Below, one piece after another: positions 35,035 through 43,289 of a stretch of DNA of 64,000 nt (positions are counted from its first letter, which is position 1; each line of letters opens with the position of its first letter). The DNA is from Pseudocoprococcus catus (lineage in GTDB: Bacteria > Bacillota > Clostridia > Lachnospirales > Lachnospiraceae). The position numbers were made by a program, and so were the translations under genes. Under the pieces are notes generated by a model. That model was given only the letters and a program-made list of their open reading frames with translations. It was not told where the DNA came from and searched no databases. The stretch lies in assembly GCF_902381825.1 (NCBI RefSeq), contig NZ_LR698973.1, positions 784,353 through 848,352 on the forward strand, written 5' to 3'.

Positions 35035-35076
35035 AAAAATGACCGCCCCAGTCCAGCAAACTAAGCGGTCATTTTT
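35035..35076. terminator. bidirectional terminator after the aminotransferase
   Basis: 12-bp stem AAAAATGACCGC (35035-35046) / GCGGTCATTTTT (35065-35076), with A-run and T-run ends suited to both strands. Confidence 0.9.
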
Positions 35077-35179
35077 GTAATGCTTATATTGGGCTAACCG
35101 TCTATCGGTAGCACTCTTTTTCTATAATCATATTAGTATGCTTTTATAGAAATGTCAAAAAAATATTTTTATAAAGGCA

Positions 35180-35611
35180 TTAATAGCCCCATGTCATCAA
35201 TTTCCATTTACCGCCATCAGAGCGAGCCAGCCACCATTGCCAGCCGGTATATTCTTCATCAGGATTCCATGCACCGCCGCCATCTTTCGGAGAATGAAAA
35301 TCGCTTGTAAACATAATGCACTGGTCGAAGGTTTCCTTGTTATCATTGGCAGCTTCCAGTTCGTTCATCCAGGCAATATGATCGGCAGTATTACATTGGT
35401 CATCTGAACTGTAGGAAATACTGTGCAGTTCACAGCCTTCAAAATCCTTGAATACAGTTTTAATGGCTTTGATGGCGGCATCCATATCTTCTTTGGAATA
35501 GATAGAAGAGCTGCCATAATTAATGGTGACATCTGACATTTTGGCCTGCTTGCCGCATGCGGTTAAGGCAAAAAGACCGATGATACCCAAAAATAATAAA
35601 TATTTTTTCAA
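35180..35611 (-). CDS. small lipoprotein of unknown function
   Basis: 143 residues from a TTG with AGAGG about 9 bases upstream. Lipobox LTAC (Cys20) ends the signal peptide. The body has an alpha/beta-like pattern (SKEDMDAAIKAIKTVFKDF) and a Trp-rich end (GAWNPDEEYTGWQWWLARSD, then KWKLMTWGY). I do not assign a family with confidence; it resembles short Clostridia lipoproteins of the DUF4829 kind. It is a single gene between two terminator-like gaps. Confidence 0.75.
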   Translation of the reverse strand: MKKYLLFLGIIGLFALTACGKQAKMSDVTINYGSSSIYSKEDMDAAIKAIKTVFKDFEGCELHSISYSSDDQCNTADHIAWMNELEAANDNKETFDQCIMFTSDFHSPKDGGGAWNPDEEYTGWQWWLARSDGGKWKLMTWGY

Positions 35612-35733
35612 TGTTTCCGACCTCTTTTCTGTGAGATTTCCGAAATCCTAATATTTTCATGAGTAGTATAACATATAATTAGGAGATATAAATGAACGAA
35701 TTCCTTAAGAAAAAGTGACGATTTATATAGGGA

Positions 35734-35937
35734 TTATTCATCCGTATACTGAAATAATTCCTCAACCGTTGTGTGAAAAACCCTGGCGATATCCATAGCT
35801 AGTTTCAACGAAGGATTGTATTTGCCCCGTTCAAGATTGACAATGGTTTCCCGGCGAACGCCCACTAGTTCGGCGAGGTCGGCCTGTTTGAGGTTATATT
35901 TTTCCCGATATGTTTTTAAATTTGTCAAAAGTGCCAT
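35734..35937 (-). CDS. XRE-family transcriptional regulator
   Basis: 67 residues from the ATG at 35937, with AAAGGAG overlapping the end of the upstream gene at ideal spacing; the longer frame from 35997 lies inside that gene. It is a bare helix-turn-helix: [20 protein letters not shown], then [20 protein letters not shown]. This short form is common in stand-alone regulators paired with small membrane proteins. It is coupled (1-bp gap) to the membrane gene before it and probably binds the three dyads upstream. Confidence 0.92.
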   Translation of the reverse strand: MALLTNLKTYREKYNLKQADLAELVGVRRETIVNLERGKYNPSLKLAMDIARVFHTTVEELFQYTDE

Positions 35938-35938
35938 G

Positions 35939-36346
35939 CTATACTCCTTTGGTGTCCATGATGTAGAAGAGAATCGTGCGTATAATGGCAAGAGCAATCA
36001 GGATACCCATCAGGCAATAGCCAATGAGGTCTGTTGTTATTGACAATCTGCCGACAGCACAGACGAAACTCAGAACAATGATTGCAGCGGCACCAATTTT
36101 AAGACACAGGGCATCGCAGCGTTTTAGGTTGGCCTCAGACATTTCATCCGGTCGTTCCTGTTTGTATTTCCTAAGGCGGGATGCGCGGGAGATAAAATAG
36201 AAGAAGGTAAAGGTAAAGACAGCGTATTGAATTGATGTATAGTAGTTATGCCAGTCATTTCTTGCCCACATCCAGTAGTAAAGAGCGATCAGGATGGCAA
36301 ATACAATCTTATCAGCAACAATTTCCCGTAATGATACTTTTCTCAT
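35939..36346 (-). CDS. membrane protein cotranscribed with the XRE regulator
   Basis: 135 residues from the ATG at 36346; AAAGGAGG is 10 bases upstream. Four hydrophobic helices (about 12-28, 38-55, 84-103, 108-127) and a basic loop ([13 protein letters not shown]) in the middle. Small membrane protein paired with XRE regulator is a recurring Firmicutes arrangement (DUF-type, of SdpI/YczI-like general form), but I cannot name the family or signal. It is the first gene of a two-gene operon under a clear promoter with operators. Confidence 0.8.
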   Translation of the reverse strand: MRKVSLREIVADKIVFAILIALYYWMWARNDWHNYYTSIQYAVFTFTFFYFISRASRLRKYKQERPDEMSEANLKRCDALCLKIGAAAIIVLSFVCAVGRLSITTDLIGYCLMGILIALAIIRTILFYIMDTKGV

Positions 36347-36368
36347 AAACAAAATTCCTCCTTTGAAG

Positions 36369-36450
36369 TGATATATTTCTCACTTACCTGTGTGATAAAT
36401 ATATCACTTTTAAAAACAGGTGTCAAGATGAAATGTGCGAAATTTTTCAC
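36369..36450. promoter_or_regulatory. three copies of a 16-bp dyad operator
   Basis: GTGATATATTTCTCAC (36369-36384), GTGATAAATATATCAC (36392-36407) and GTGCGAAATTTTTCAC (36435-36450) share GTG(A)..AAAT.T.TCAC, read on either strand. They lie downstream of, on, and upstream of the promoter of the membrane protein/XRE pair. The likely ligand is the XRE protein itself (autoregulation), which is inference. Confidence 0.85.
36398..36426 (-). promoter_or_regulatory. promoter of the membrane protein/XRE operon
   Basis: On the minus strand TTGACA (36426-36421), 17 bp, TATATT (36403-36398). The -10 box is inside the central operator dyad. Confidence 0.85.
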
Positions 36451-36506
36451 TTTACAATCAGCCGTTGACAGCCCAGGAAAAGTATGTTATTTTGAAGTTA
36501 AGTAAA

Positions 36507-36613
36507 GTTTTCTTCGGAAATGAGCATGTTCTCTACTGGCGGTGACAGCCCGCGAGCCATTCGGCTAATTCGGTGTAATTCCGGAGCCAACAGTCAGTCT
36601 GGAGGGGAGAAGG
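36507..36613 (+). ncRNA. FMN-type riboswitch aptamer, variant core
   Basis: The scaffold of the FMN (RFN) class is clear: CTTCGG at the 5' end, CTGGCGGTGAC, AGCCCGCGAGCC, then GGTGTAATTCCGGAGCC, CAGTCAGTCTGGA and GGGAGAAGG closing P1. Two conserved core stretches differ from the consensus I recall: CGGGGCAGGG is here CGGAAATGAG, and GCCGAC is here GCCAAC. In FMN-bound structures guanines there contact the phosphate/ribityl part. Published rare FMN-riboswitch variants in Clostridioides difficile and relatives carry such changes, no longer bind FMN and precede MATE-type exporters, exactly the gene found here. Natural ligand unproven (riboflavin/lumiflavin/lumichrome for one subtype). Confidence 0.85.
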
Positions 36614-36674
36614 AGGCTTTCCGGCTGAGCGCCGGATGCCGTTTTCTGCTCATTTGATCCAAGTCATCCTATCA

Positions 36675-36730
36675 GCATCCGGTATCAATATTATTTCTTT
36701 TGGAAGTAATAGCTGCCGGGTGCTTTTTGT
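36675..36730 (+). terminator. expression-platform terminator of the FMN-type riboswitch
   Basis: GCATCCGG (36675-36682) pairs with CCGGGTGC (36716-36723), with an inner ATTATTTC/GAAGTAAT stem, followed by TTTTTGTTTTG. The 5' arm can instead pair perfectly with CCGGATGC at 36632-36639 just after the aptamer, a ready antiterminator. Between here and the MATE start lie two more small hairpins (CAAGTC/GACTTG 36737-36760; GTCAGC/GCTGAC 36774-36789). Confidence 0.85.
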
Positions 36731-36820
36731 TTTGTTCAAGTCGAGCGACCGCGAGACTTGGCGCGTGATTCTGGTCAGCGTAAGCTGACATATTCTTTAT
36801 GATTGAGGAGGGGATGGAGA

Positions 36821-38197
36821 ATGGTAAATATGCAGACAAACAGAAGTCCTTTGGAAACAGAACCTCTTACGAAGTTGTTGTTCAGGTATTCTGTTCCGAC
36901 AACCCTGACTTTGATGGTTAATTACATCTATAACATTGTAGACCAGATTTTTGTGGGGCAGGGCGTGGGCATCACAGGAATGGCAGCCATCAATATCGCT
37001 TTTCCGCTGTCAATTCTTGTCAACGCGGTTTCACTGCTTCTAGGAGATGGTTGTGCGGCTAATGTCAGTCTGTGTCTGGGGCGTCGGGAGCAGGAAAATG
37101 CCAATAAGATTTTCGGGCAGGCAGTGACCTGGATTGTTGCCAGCGGCATTGCGTTGGCATTCATTTGCGGTATATTTGCGCCGCATATTGTTACGCTGTT
37201 CGGAACAACGAATACGGCTTATGGGGAATCGCTGGCTTATATGCGGGTGATTGCCATTGGTATTCCGTTTCAGCTCATTTGTCCGGCTTTTACGGCGATG
37301 ATTCGTGCGGACGGGTCACCGCAATATACTATGAAATGTATGATGGCCGGTGCAGTGGTCAATATTATTCTGGATCCTGTATTTATTTTCGGGTTGAAAA
37401 TGGGGGTCGTGGGGGCTAGTATTGCCACGGTGATTGGAGAAATGGCAGCAGGCATATTATGTCTGCTCTATCTGCGCAGATTACAGTCTGTACAGCTTGA
37501 AAAGGGCGCATTGCGCCCGACCTGGCCGGTGCTGAAGATGATTCTGCAGCTTGGTTTTCCGAGTTTGCTGACCCAGGGATTAACGGCGCTGGTACAGATT
37601 GTGCTGAACAATCTCATGCGTGTTTACGGTGAAGTCAGCATTTACGGCAGTGATATGGCGCTTTCTGTTTATGGCATGATGATGAAAGTTTATCAGCTTG
37701 CGCATTCCATGTTTGTGGGTGTTTCCTCCGCCATTCAGCCGATTAACGGCTATAACTTCGGAGCGAAGAATTATCAGCGTGTGCGCCAGACTTATCGATT
37801 GGCCACTGGCATTGCAGTCGTTATTTCAGCTGTATGGTGGCTGGTTTATATGGTATTTTCAAGACAGATAGCAGGATTGTTTGTTGCGGATAATCAGCTG
37901 TATTTTGACTGTACGCAGCATTGCTTCCGACTTTATATGATGGCCTTTTTCCTCTATGGTGTGCATATGACAACGGCTTCCTTTTTCCAGGGAATCGGGA
38001 AGCCGACAAGATCATTACTTGTACCGCTGATTCGACAGGGCGTGTTACTGATTCCTTTGGCACTGGTAATGTCCAGATTGATTGGATTAGACGGGGCACT
38101 GCTGGCGGCACCTGCGGCAGATACAGTTACTTGTCTGCTGTGTGTGGCTTTGGCACGGACGGAATTCAGGCGGTGGGAAAAAGCTGGGATGTTGTAA
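36821..38197 (+). CDS. MATE-family multidrug/small-molecule efflux transporter
   Basis: 458 residues from the ATG at 36821, 9 bases after AGGAGG (the TTG at 36803 overlaps that site). Twelve membrane helices in two similar halves; MATE features: VDQIFVGQGVGITGMAAINI near 38, IRADGSPQYTMKCM near 160, then QPINGYNFGAKNYQRVR near 305 in the second half. MATE pumps expel organic cations or toxic metabolites using Na+ or H+. The variant FMN-type riboswitch in its leader suggests the natural substrate or inducer is a flavin-like compound. Confidence 0.93.
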   Translation: MVNMQTNRSPLETEPLTKLLFRYSVPTTLTLMVNYIYNIVDQIFVGQGVGITGMAAINIAFPLSILVNAVSLLLGDGCAANVSLCLGRREQENANKIFGQAVTWIVASGIALAFICGIFAPHIVTLFGTTNTAYGESLAYMRVIAIGIPFQLICPAFTAMIRADGSPQYTMKCMMAGAVVNIILDPVFIFGLKMGVVGASIATVIGEMAAGILCLLYLRRLQSVQLEKGALRPTWPVLKMILQLGFPSLLTQGLTALVQIVLNNLMRVYGEVSIYGSDMALSVYGMMMKVYQLAHSMFVGVSSAIQPINGYNFGAKNYQRVRQTYRLATGIAVVISAVWWLVYMVFSRQIAGLFVADNQLYFDCTQHCFRLYMMAFFLYGVHMTTASFFQGIGKPTRSLLVPLIRQGVLLIPLALVMSRLIGLDGALLAAPAADTVTCLLCVALARTEFRRWEKAGML

Positions 38198-38220
38198 AAA
38201 AGATAATATTTAATGTGATA

Positions 38221-38268
38221 AAGGCAAGAACGTCAATGGTTGAGATAATCATTTTTGTTCTTGCTTTT
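38221..38268 (+). terminator. intrinsic terminator after the MATE gene
   Basis: AAGGCAAGAAC (38221-38231) pairs with GTTCTTGCTTTT (38257-38268), with an inner AATGGTT/AATCATT stem. Its core resembles the terminator at 45841-45886. Confidence 0.88.
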
Positions 38269-38276
38269 CTATTGAT

Positions 38277-38392
38277 TTGAGTAAAAACTCACATGAAACA
38301 AAAACAAGTGTATTTTTACTTGAATTTATTAAATGAAATGGTATAATTAAAGCAAAAATACACATAAATTAAGAACGAGTGTAATTTTACTT
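38277..38392. promoter_or_regulatory. promoter flanked by two inverted-repeat operators (AbiE type)
   Basis: Four copies of AGTGTATTTTTACTT or its complement occur at 38277-38293 (reverse), 38306-38321 (forward), 38351-38364 (reverse) and 38377-38392 (forward), forming two inverted pairs with centre spacings of about 28. Between them TTGAAT (38320-38325), 16 bp, TATAAT (38342-38347) gives a promoter whose -35 and start site are each covered by a pair. AbiEi antitoxins repress their own promoter through two inverted repeats, so this is the likely target of the next gene. Confidence 0.82.
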
Positions 38393-38413
38393 AAAACGAA
38401 GGGGGGTGACAGA

Positions 38414-38956
38414 ATGATATTGACGTATAGGCAGTGTCTTGAAAAGTATGGAACAGATTACAGGATTAAGAAAGCAATAGAAGCAGGTATTTTATTTCAA
38501 AAAGAAAAGGGGTTATATTCAGATAAAAAGATATGTTCTGAACTTGAACTGATGACTGCAAAGTATCCGAGAGCGATATTTGCAGGGAGCAGTGCGTATT
38601 ACTATTATGGCTTGACTGATATTATACCGGACTATTATTGTCTGACAACGAAAAGAGAAGATTCAAGGATAAAAGATAAAAGGGTAAAGCAAAGTTTTGT
38701 TAATGATGATTTGTATGATATTGGCAAATGCCTTATAGAGTATCAGAGCGTAAAGATTCCAATATATAGTCGTGAGCGATTGCTGGTGGATTTAATACGA
38801 TTTAGAGGAAGAATACCTTTTGATTATTATAAAGATGTGATTGGCAGTTACCGAAGGATAATTAATGATATGGATTTTTTCAGTATGGAGGATTATGCTG
38901 AAAAAGTCAAGGGTGGAAAGAAGATTATGGATGCAATACAACTGGAGGTTTTGTGA
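38414..38956 (+). CDS. AbiEi-family antitoxin / transcriptional repressor
   Basis: 180 residues with GGGGGGTGA upstream. The N-terminal winged helix (ILTYRQCLEKYGTDYRIKKA, then GILFQKEKGLYSDK) is followed by the AbiEi C-terminal domain (PRAIFAGSSAYYYYGLTDII, KRVKQSFVND, YSRERLLVDLIRFRGRIPFDYYK). Length matches complete Clostridia AbiEi proteins, which end at the same kind of MDAIQLEVL. In type IV AbiE systems the next gene encodes the AbiEii nucleotidyltransferase toxin; none is present here. Base composition is markedly AT-rich compared with flanking genes, suggesting acquired DNA. Confidence 0.85.
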   Translation: MILTYRQCLEKYGTDYRIKKAIEAGILFQKEKGLYSDKKICSELELMTAKYPRAIFAGSSAYYYYGLTDIIPDYYCLTTKREDSRIKDKRVKQSFVNDDLYDIGKCLIEYQSVKIPIYSRERLLVDLIRFRGRIPFDYYKDVIGSYRRIINDMDFFSMEDYAEKVKGGKKIMDAIQLEVL

Positions 38957-39033
38957 TGAATCTGCTAGAAGATATTTAGAAGAAAACGGATATAATAGGT
39001 GTAGTGAACTTAGTTGATATTATAGGAGAAAGT

Positions 39034-40056
39034 ATGGACAAATTAGTAGATAATAAGATGATAAATAAAATAGAAAAATTACTTCAGGAAGCAAGAACAC
39101 ATGTTGCAGTTGAAGTGAATAATACCCTCCTAAGAACGTATATGGAAATAGGGAAACTGCTTGTCGAAGATATTAATTTGCATGAAAATGAAGAGAATTA
39201 TCAAAACAAAACAATTTCTATGCTCTCAAAAGAACTTACCAGAAAATTTGGTAAAGGTTTTTCACGTGCCAATATTTGGAATATGATTACATTTTATAAA
39301 GAATATGGCAGCGTTCAGACAGTGTCTGAACGCTTAAGTTGGTCGCATTATTGTGAACTTTTGTCAATTTCTGATAAAGCTAAACGTCATTTTTACGAAA
39401 TTGAATGCGCAAATTCCAGATGGAGCGTCAGAGAATTAAGAAGGCAAATTGCGTCATCGCTTTTTGAAAGACTTCTGTTATCAGATGGGAAGGCAAATAA
39501 GCAGAAAGTATTAGAATTGTCGTTAAAAGGTAATGAAATTGTAAAACCACAGGATATTGTGAAAGATCCTTACGTATTTGAATTTTTAGGGATACCAGAA
39601 AATAAGCCGATGATGGAATCTGATTTGGAGGAAGCACTTGTCAGACAAATAGAAAAATTTTTATTAGAATTAGGAAAAGGTTTTATGTTTGTTGGGACAC
39701 AACAAAGAGTGACATTTGGCAATGTCCATTATTATGTAGATATGGTGTTTTATAACAAAATATTAAAATCATATGTTTTGATTGAATTAAAAACGATTAA
39801 ATTAATGCCGGAAGCAGTAGGACAGTTAAATATGTATTTAAATTACTATGCAGCAGAAGTTAATGATGAAGATGATAACCCGCCAATAGGATTAATTTTA
39901 TGTACGGATAAAGGAAATGTAGATATGCAATATGCACTGGGCGGTCTGAGCAATAATATTTTTGCATCAAAATATGTAACGTATATGCCAGATAAGGAAC
40001 AATTGATTGCGCAGGTAGAGGCAGTACTCTCTTTAAAAGATAAAGAGAAAAAATAA
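39034..40056 (+). CDS. DUF1016 / PDDEXK-family nuclease (YhcG-like)
   Basis: 340 residues from the ATG at 39034, 6 bases after AGGAGAA. The N-terminal DUF1016 helical domain (TYMEIGKLL, LSKELTRKFGKGFSRANIWN, LSWSHYCELLSI, WSVRELRRQIASSLFERL) is followed by a PDDEXK-like nuclease domain with YYVDMVFYNKILKSYVLIEL and the next Lys (Asp...Glu-x-Lys) and QLNMYLNYY. Members are linked to defence and mobile regions and often travel with restriction systems. It follows the AbiEi gene by 77 bp in the same AT-rich block. Confidence 0.9.
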   Translation: MDKLVDNKMINKIEKLLQEARTHVAVEVNNTLLRTYMEIGKLLVEDINLHENEENYQNKTISMLSKELTRKFGKGFSRANIWNMITFYKEYGSVQTVSERLSWSHYCELLSISDKAKRHFYEIECANSRWSVRELRRQIASSLFERLLLSDGKANKQKVLELSLKGNEIVKPQDIVKDPYVFEFLGIPENKPMMESDLEEALVRQIEKFLLELGKGFMFVGTQQRVTFGNVHYYVDMVFYNKILKSYVLIELKTIKLMPEAVGQLNMYLNYYAAEVNDEDDNPPIGLILCTDKGNVDMQYALGGLSNNIFASKYVTYMPDKEQLIAQVEAVLSLKDKEKK

Positions 40057-40194
40057 ACAACCATTTGTGTCGTAGCAATGATTTGACATTTGCGGGGAAA
40101 GCAGGCCTTAAAAAATAGAAGATTAAACTGATTCAAAAATGAAGACTGTGAAAAAATGAAAGAGTTTGTCAAATAAAATGTGGATAGTGACTGT

Positions 40195-40220
40195 AAATCC
40201 CCGGAATGTTCCGGGGATTT
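40195..40220. terminator. hairpin between the nuclease gene and the sigma-54 regulator
   Basis: 12-bp perfect stem AAATCCCCGGAA / TTCCGGGGATTT with a 2-base loop, ATTTT at the right end and A-rich sequence at the left. It can serve both convergent genes. Confidence 0.8.
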
Positions 40221-40288
40221 TGGGTGGAATATTTACGTTGATAATCTATAGGCTTGGATAACTTGCTGTAAGGCAATTTACAGCTTCA

Positions 40289-41698
40289 TCAGTCGGTGCG
40301 GGAAATGCCGAGTTTTGCAATTTTCTTATATAATAAGGAGCGGTGGATGCCAAGGACATTCGCCGCTTTTGCAACGGAACCGCGGCATTCATCAAGTGTT
40401 TTCTGGATATATTGCTTTTCAAATAAAGCACAGGCTTCATGAAATGGCAGATGATTGTCCTGTACATCCGCTATCATTGAAGGTGTTGGATTATTTGAGC
40501 TTTCAGGGGATGAAACAATATCCAGATGGCCTGTAATCGCATAGCGTTCAATCAGGTTTTTTAATTCTCTGACATTTCCAGGATATTGATAGTCAAGCAG
40601 ACATTGGCAAAGCTCAGGGGTCAAGATGCGTTTAAGGTTGTATTTCTGGTTATATTTTCTCAAAAAACGTTCCGCCATTGGAATAATATCTTCCTGACGT
40701 TTTCGAAGAGGGGGAATCAATAACAGCATGACATTAAGACGGTAATATAGGTCTTCACGGAATGTTTTTTCACTGACCATCTGCCGCAAATCGCGATTAG
40801 TTGCGGCAATAATCCGGACGTTGGTTTTTACCTGTTTTAGTCCGCCGATACGCATAAATTCGCCAGTTTCTAGTACTCTTAATAATTTTGCCTGCATCGG
40901 GAGAGGCAATTCGCCGATTTCATCAAGGAAAAGGGTTCCGTTATTGGCCATATCAAATAAGCCGGGTTTTCCGGAGGAGCGTGCGCCGGTAAAAGCTCCT
41001 TTTTCGTAGCCGAAGAACTCAGATTCCATTAATTCACTTGGGATGGCGGAGCAATTGACTGGAATGAAAGGTTGTTCAGCACGTTTGCTGTTTTTGTAGA
41101 TGTAGTTGGCGATGACGTCCTTACCGGAACCGGTTTCGCCGCAAATAAGAACGGTTCCGTCAATGGAGCCAAAATATCGTGCATCTTCAAAAACAAATTT
41201 TGATGCCTGACTTTCACAGATAATGGAATCTGAGAAAGTATTTTGAACTTCAAGATATTTCACGATATCTTTGTATTGGTCTAAGTTTGATTTTTCAGTA
41301 TCAATATAGGATGAAAAACTGGTGAGCATTTGTCTGGGAATAGAAAACTGAGCACTCATAATCAGCTCGCCACTCTCATCAAAAATAGGTTCAATATGAG
41401 TAAATAGCTCATCACCATACTTCGAAACATTGTAGGCATTAAAGGGGTGTTTTTGGCTGTCATACATTTCCTGAGAAACGGATCGAAGCCAGAGTTTTTT
41501 TGCTCTAAGTTCAGCCAGAGACATATTTGTAATTTCATCCTTGGACATATGGACAGAATTGGCCATACGTTCATTGACATATAGAATCTGCTCATTGCGG
41601 TACGTGATAAAAATATTGCCAAAATAGCTGTCTAATATTTTCTCAGCATAATTAAAAAAGTCTTTCGGATAATTTTCAGCCAGTTTTTTTAAGTTCAT
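40289..41698 (-). CDS. sigma-54-dependent transcriptional activator
   Basis: 469 residues. N-terminal PAS-like sensor (about 15-120), AAA+ domain (about 155-390) with Walker A CGETGSGKD (187-194), the sigma-54 contact loop GAFTGA (234-239), Walker B TLFLDEIGE and the sensor ATNRD, and a FIS-type helix-turn-helix at the C-terminus (VAKAANVLGIHRSLLYKKI). Such activators hydrolyse ATP to open sigma-54 promoters. The gene faces away from the CitMHS-AtuA operon, whose upstream region has both a -24/-12 promoter and repeated binding sites, so that operon is its obvious target. The signal is probably a small acid bound by the PAS domain. Confidence 0.95.
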   Translation of the reverse strand: MNLKKLAENYPKDFFNYAEKILDSYFGNIFITYRNEQILYVNERMANSVHMSKDEITNMSLAELRAKKLWLRSVSQEMYDSQKHPFNAYNVSKYGDELFTHIEPIFDESGELIMSAQFSIPRQMLTSFSSYIDTEKSNLDQYKDIVKYLEVQNTFSDSIICESQASKFVFEDARYFGSIDGTVLICGETGSGKDVIANYIYKNSKRAEQPFIPVNCSAIPSELMESEFFGYEKGAFTGARSSGKPGLFDMANNGTLFLDEIGELPLPMQAKLLRVLETGEFMRIGGLKQVKTNVRIIAATNRDLRQMVSEKTFREDLYYRLNVMLLLIPPLRKRQEDIIPMAERFLRKYNQKYNLKRILTPELCQCLLDYQYPGNVRELKNLIERYAITGHLDIVSSPESSNNPTPSMIADVQDNHLPFHEACALFEKQYIQKTLDECRGSVAKAANVLGIHRSLLYKKIAKLGISRTD

Positions 41699-41765
41699 GA
41701 TTTCATTCCCCCTTTTGAAAAAACGGATACAATAAGTATATATGTCTAAAAATGCTGTATCTAAA

Positions 41766-41811
41766 ATGAGACAATTATTATAAATAAGACAATGATTATC
41801 AATAATGAGAC
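41766..41811. promoter_or_regulatory. upstream activating sites: three ATRAGACA repeats
   Basis: ATGAGACA (41766), ATAAGACA (41784) and ATGAGACA (41805) repeat with spacings of 18 and 21 bases, about 55-100 bp ahead of the -24 element. This is the usual distance for enhancer sites of sigma-54 activators. Confidence 0.7.
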
Positions 41812-41863
41812 ATATTTGTTTATGATTATACCCTAAAACGTAGAAAAATCAAGGCTTTATTTT

Positions 41864-41880
41864 TGGCATAGGAATTGCTT
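41864..41880 (+). promoter_or_regulatory. sigma-54 (-24/-12) promoter
   Basis: TGGCATAGGAATTGCTT: the GG (41865-41866) and GC (41877-41878) are separated by exactly 10 bases, the invariant spacing of sigma-54 promoters. It lies 42 bp before the transporter start. Confidence 0.93.
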
Positions 41881-41921
41881 CTAATAAAGGTATCAAAGAA
41901 TTATTTAATAGGAGGGACAAT

Positions 41922-43235
41922 ATGGAAATGTGGTTAAGTATTGTTGGTTTTCTTGTAGTCGTTGCAATTATTGTAACGATTATGACCAAAAAACTGTCGA
42001 CGATGGTAGCATTGTCAGTGATACCTTTAGTGGGGGCAATTCTGGTAGGCGGAGCAGCGGATATACCAGCTTATCTGACCGCCGGAATCAATAAGGTTGC
42101 AGCCAATGGTGTCATGTTCGTATTTGCAATTTTGTTTTTCGGAAGCATGATGACAGCTGGCGCATTTGATCCGATTGTTAAGTTCATTATTAAATGCTGT
42201 AAAGGAAATCCTTTATACGTTTGTATTGGTACTTATGTTTTATCTATTGTCGGTCATCTGGATGGTTCTGCAACTACGACAGTGTTGCTCGTGTGCGGTG
42301 CAATGATTCCGATTTATAAGAAGATGAATATGAAGCTGCGTAATCTGGCTGCTATTCTGGCAATGGGGTCCGGACTTATGAATATGTCACCTTGGGGTGG
42401 TCCGACATTAAGAGCAGCAGTTGTAATGGAGACAGATTTAACACAGTTTTTTAAACCTATACTGGTGCCGATTCTCATTACGATCGCCATTGGTTTGATT
42501 CCAGTTGTGATGATTGGTCTTTCTGAAACGAAAAGACTGAAAAAAGAAGGGTTTGATTTCTCATCTGTGATTACCGAGCATGAAGAAAATGAAGTTACAG
42601 AAGAAAATAATCTCGCCAGACCAAAACTGGTAGTAATTAATCTTATTATGATTGTGCTTGTTGTGGGCGCAATGATTTCTGGAATTTTATCTCCGGGAGC
42701 TTCTTTCCTTGTGGGAACAGCAGTATGTTGGTTGATTAACTACCGTAAGATGGAGGAACAACAGGCGATTATCCGTATTCATGGCGCAAATGTTGTGTTT
42801 GTGGTCAGTGCCTTATATGGTGCGGGTGTTCTGATGGGTGTTCTTACTGAATCCGGTATGGCTGCCGCTATGGCGAATACACTGGTAAATATTATACCGG
42901 CAGCATTGACGAAATTTGTACCATTTATTATTGGTATATTTGCAGTACCATTTTCACTGTTGTTTGATGCAGATACATTTTATTATGGTGTACTTCCGGT
43001 TCTTACACAAAGTGCATCTGCCCTAGGACTTTCCGGTGCGGGAATCTGTTATGCGGCAATTTGTGGACAGTTGACACTTGGATGGGCAATTACACCGTTG
43101 ACTCCGGCCACTTTGCTGATGTGTGGTATGTGTGATTTGGATTTAGGTGAACATCAGAAGTATACGATTAAATATGTCTGGGGACTTTCGATTATTTTAT
43201 TGATTATTCTTACAATTTTCGGTGTCATTATTTAA
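41922..43235 (+). CDS. CitMHS-family carboxylate transporter
   Basis: 437 residues with GGAGG upstream. Twelve or so membrane helices; the CitM/CitMHS traits are the long hydrophobic N-terminus (STMVALSVIPLVGAILVGG), FFGSMMTAGAFDPIVKFII near 66, GHLDGSATTTVLLVCGAMIP near 110 and a C-terminal TPLTPATLLMCGM. The family takes up metal-citrate or related di/tricarboxylates with protons. It is the first gene of the sigma-54 operon, so the imported acid is probably the substrate of AtuA and the decarboxylase-like protein. Which acid is not determined. Confidence 0.9.
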   Translation: MEMWLSIVGFLVVVAIIVTIMTKKLSTMVALSVIPLVGAILVGGAADIPAYLTAGINKVAANGVMFVFAILFFGSMMTAGAFDPIVKFIIKCCKGNPLYVCIGTYVLSIVGHLDGSATTTVLLVCGAMIPIYKKMNMKLRNLAAILAMGSGLMNMSPWGGPTLRAAVVMETDLTQFFKPILVPILITIAIGLIPVVMIGLSETKRLKKEGFDFSSVITEHEENEVTEENNLARPKLVVINLIMIVLVVGAMISGILSPGASFLVGTAVCWLINYRKMEEQQAIIRIHGANVVFVVSALYGAGVLMGVLTESGMAAAMANTLVNIIPAALTKFVPFIIGIFAVPFSLLFDADTFYYGVLPVLTQSASALGLSGAGICYAAICGQLTLGWAITPLTPATLLMCGMCDLDLGEHQKYTIKYVWGLSIILLIILTIFGVII

Positions 43236-43289
43236 TCATTGGATTGCGGTAAAAGCTGAATTATATGGCGAAAAGGAGAGATAAAAACA

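Noticed and set aside
36803..36820. TTG start for the MATE gene at 36803
   Set aside because: It lies on the AGGAGG site that serves the ATG at 36821.
38221..38268. Terminator regions as insertion-sequence ends
   Set aside because: No transposase, no terminal inverted repeats with target duplications; the hairpins fit intrinsic terminators.
38930..39000. Short frame overlapping the end of abiEi (CDESARRYLEENGYNR-like)
   Set aside because: About 24 codons, no ribosome-binding site, and does not match AbiEii; too short to support as a toxin remnant.
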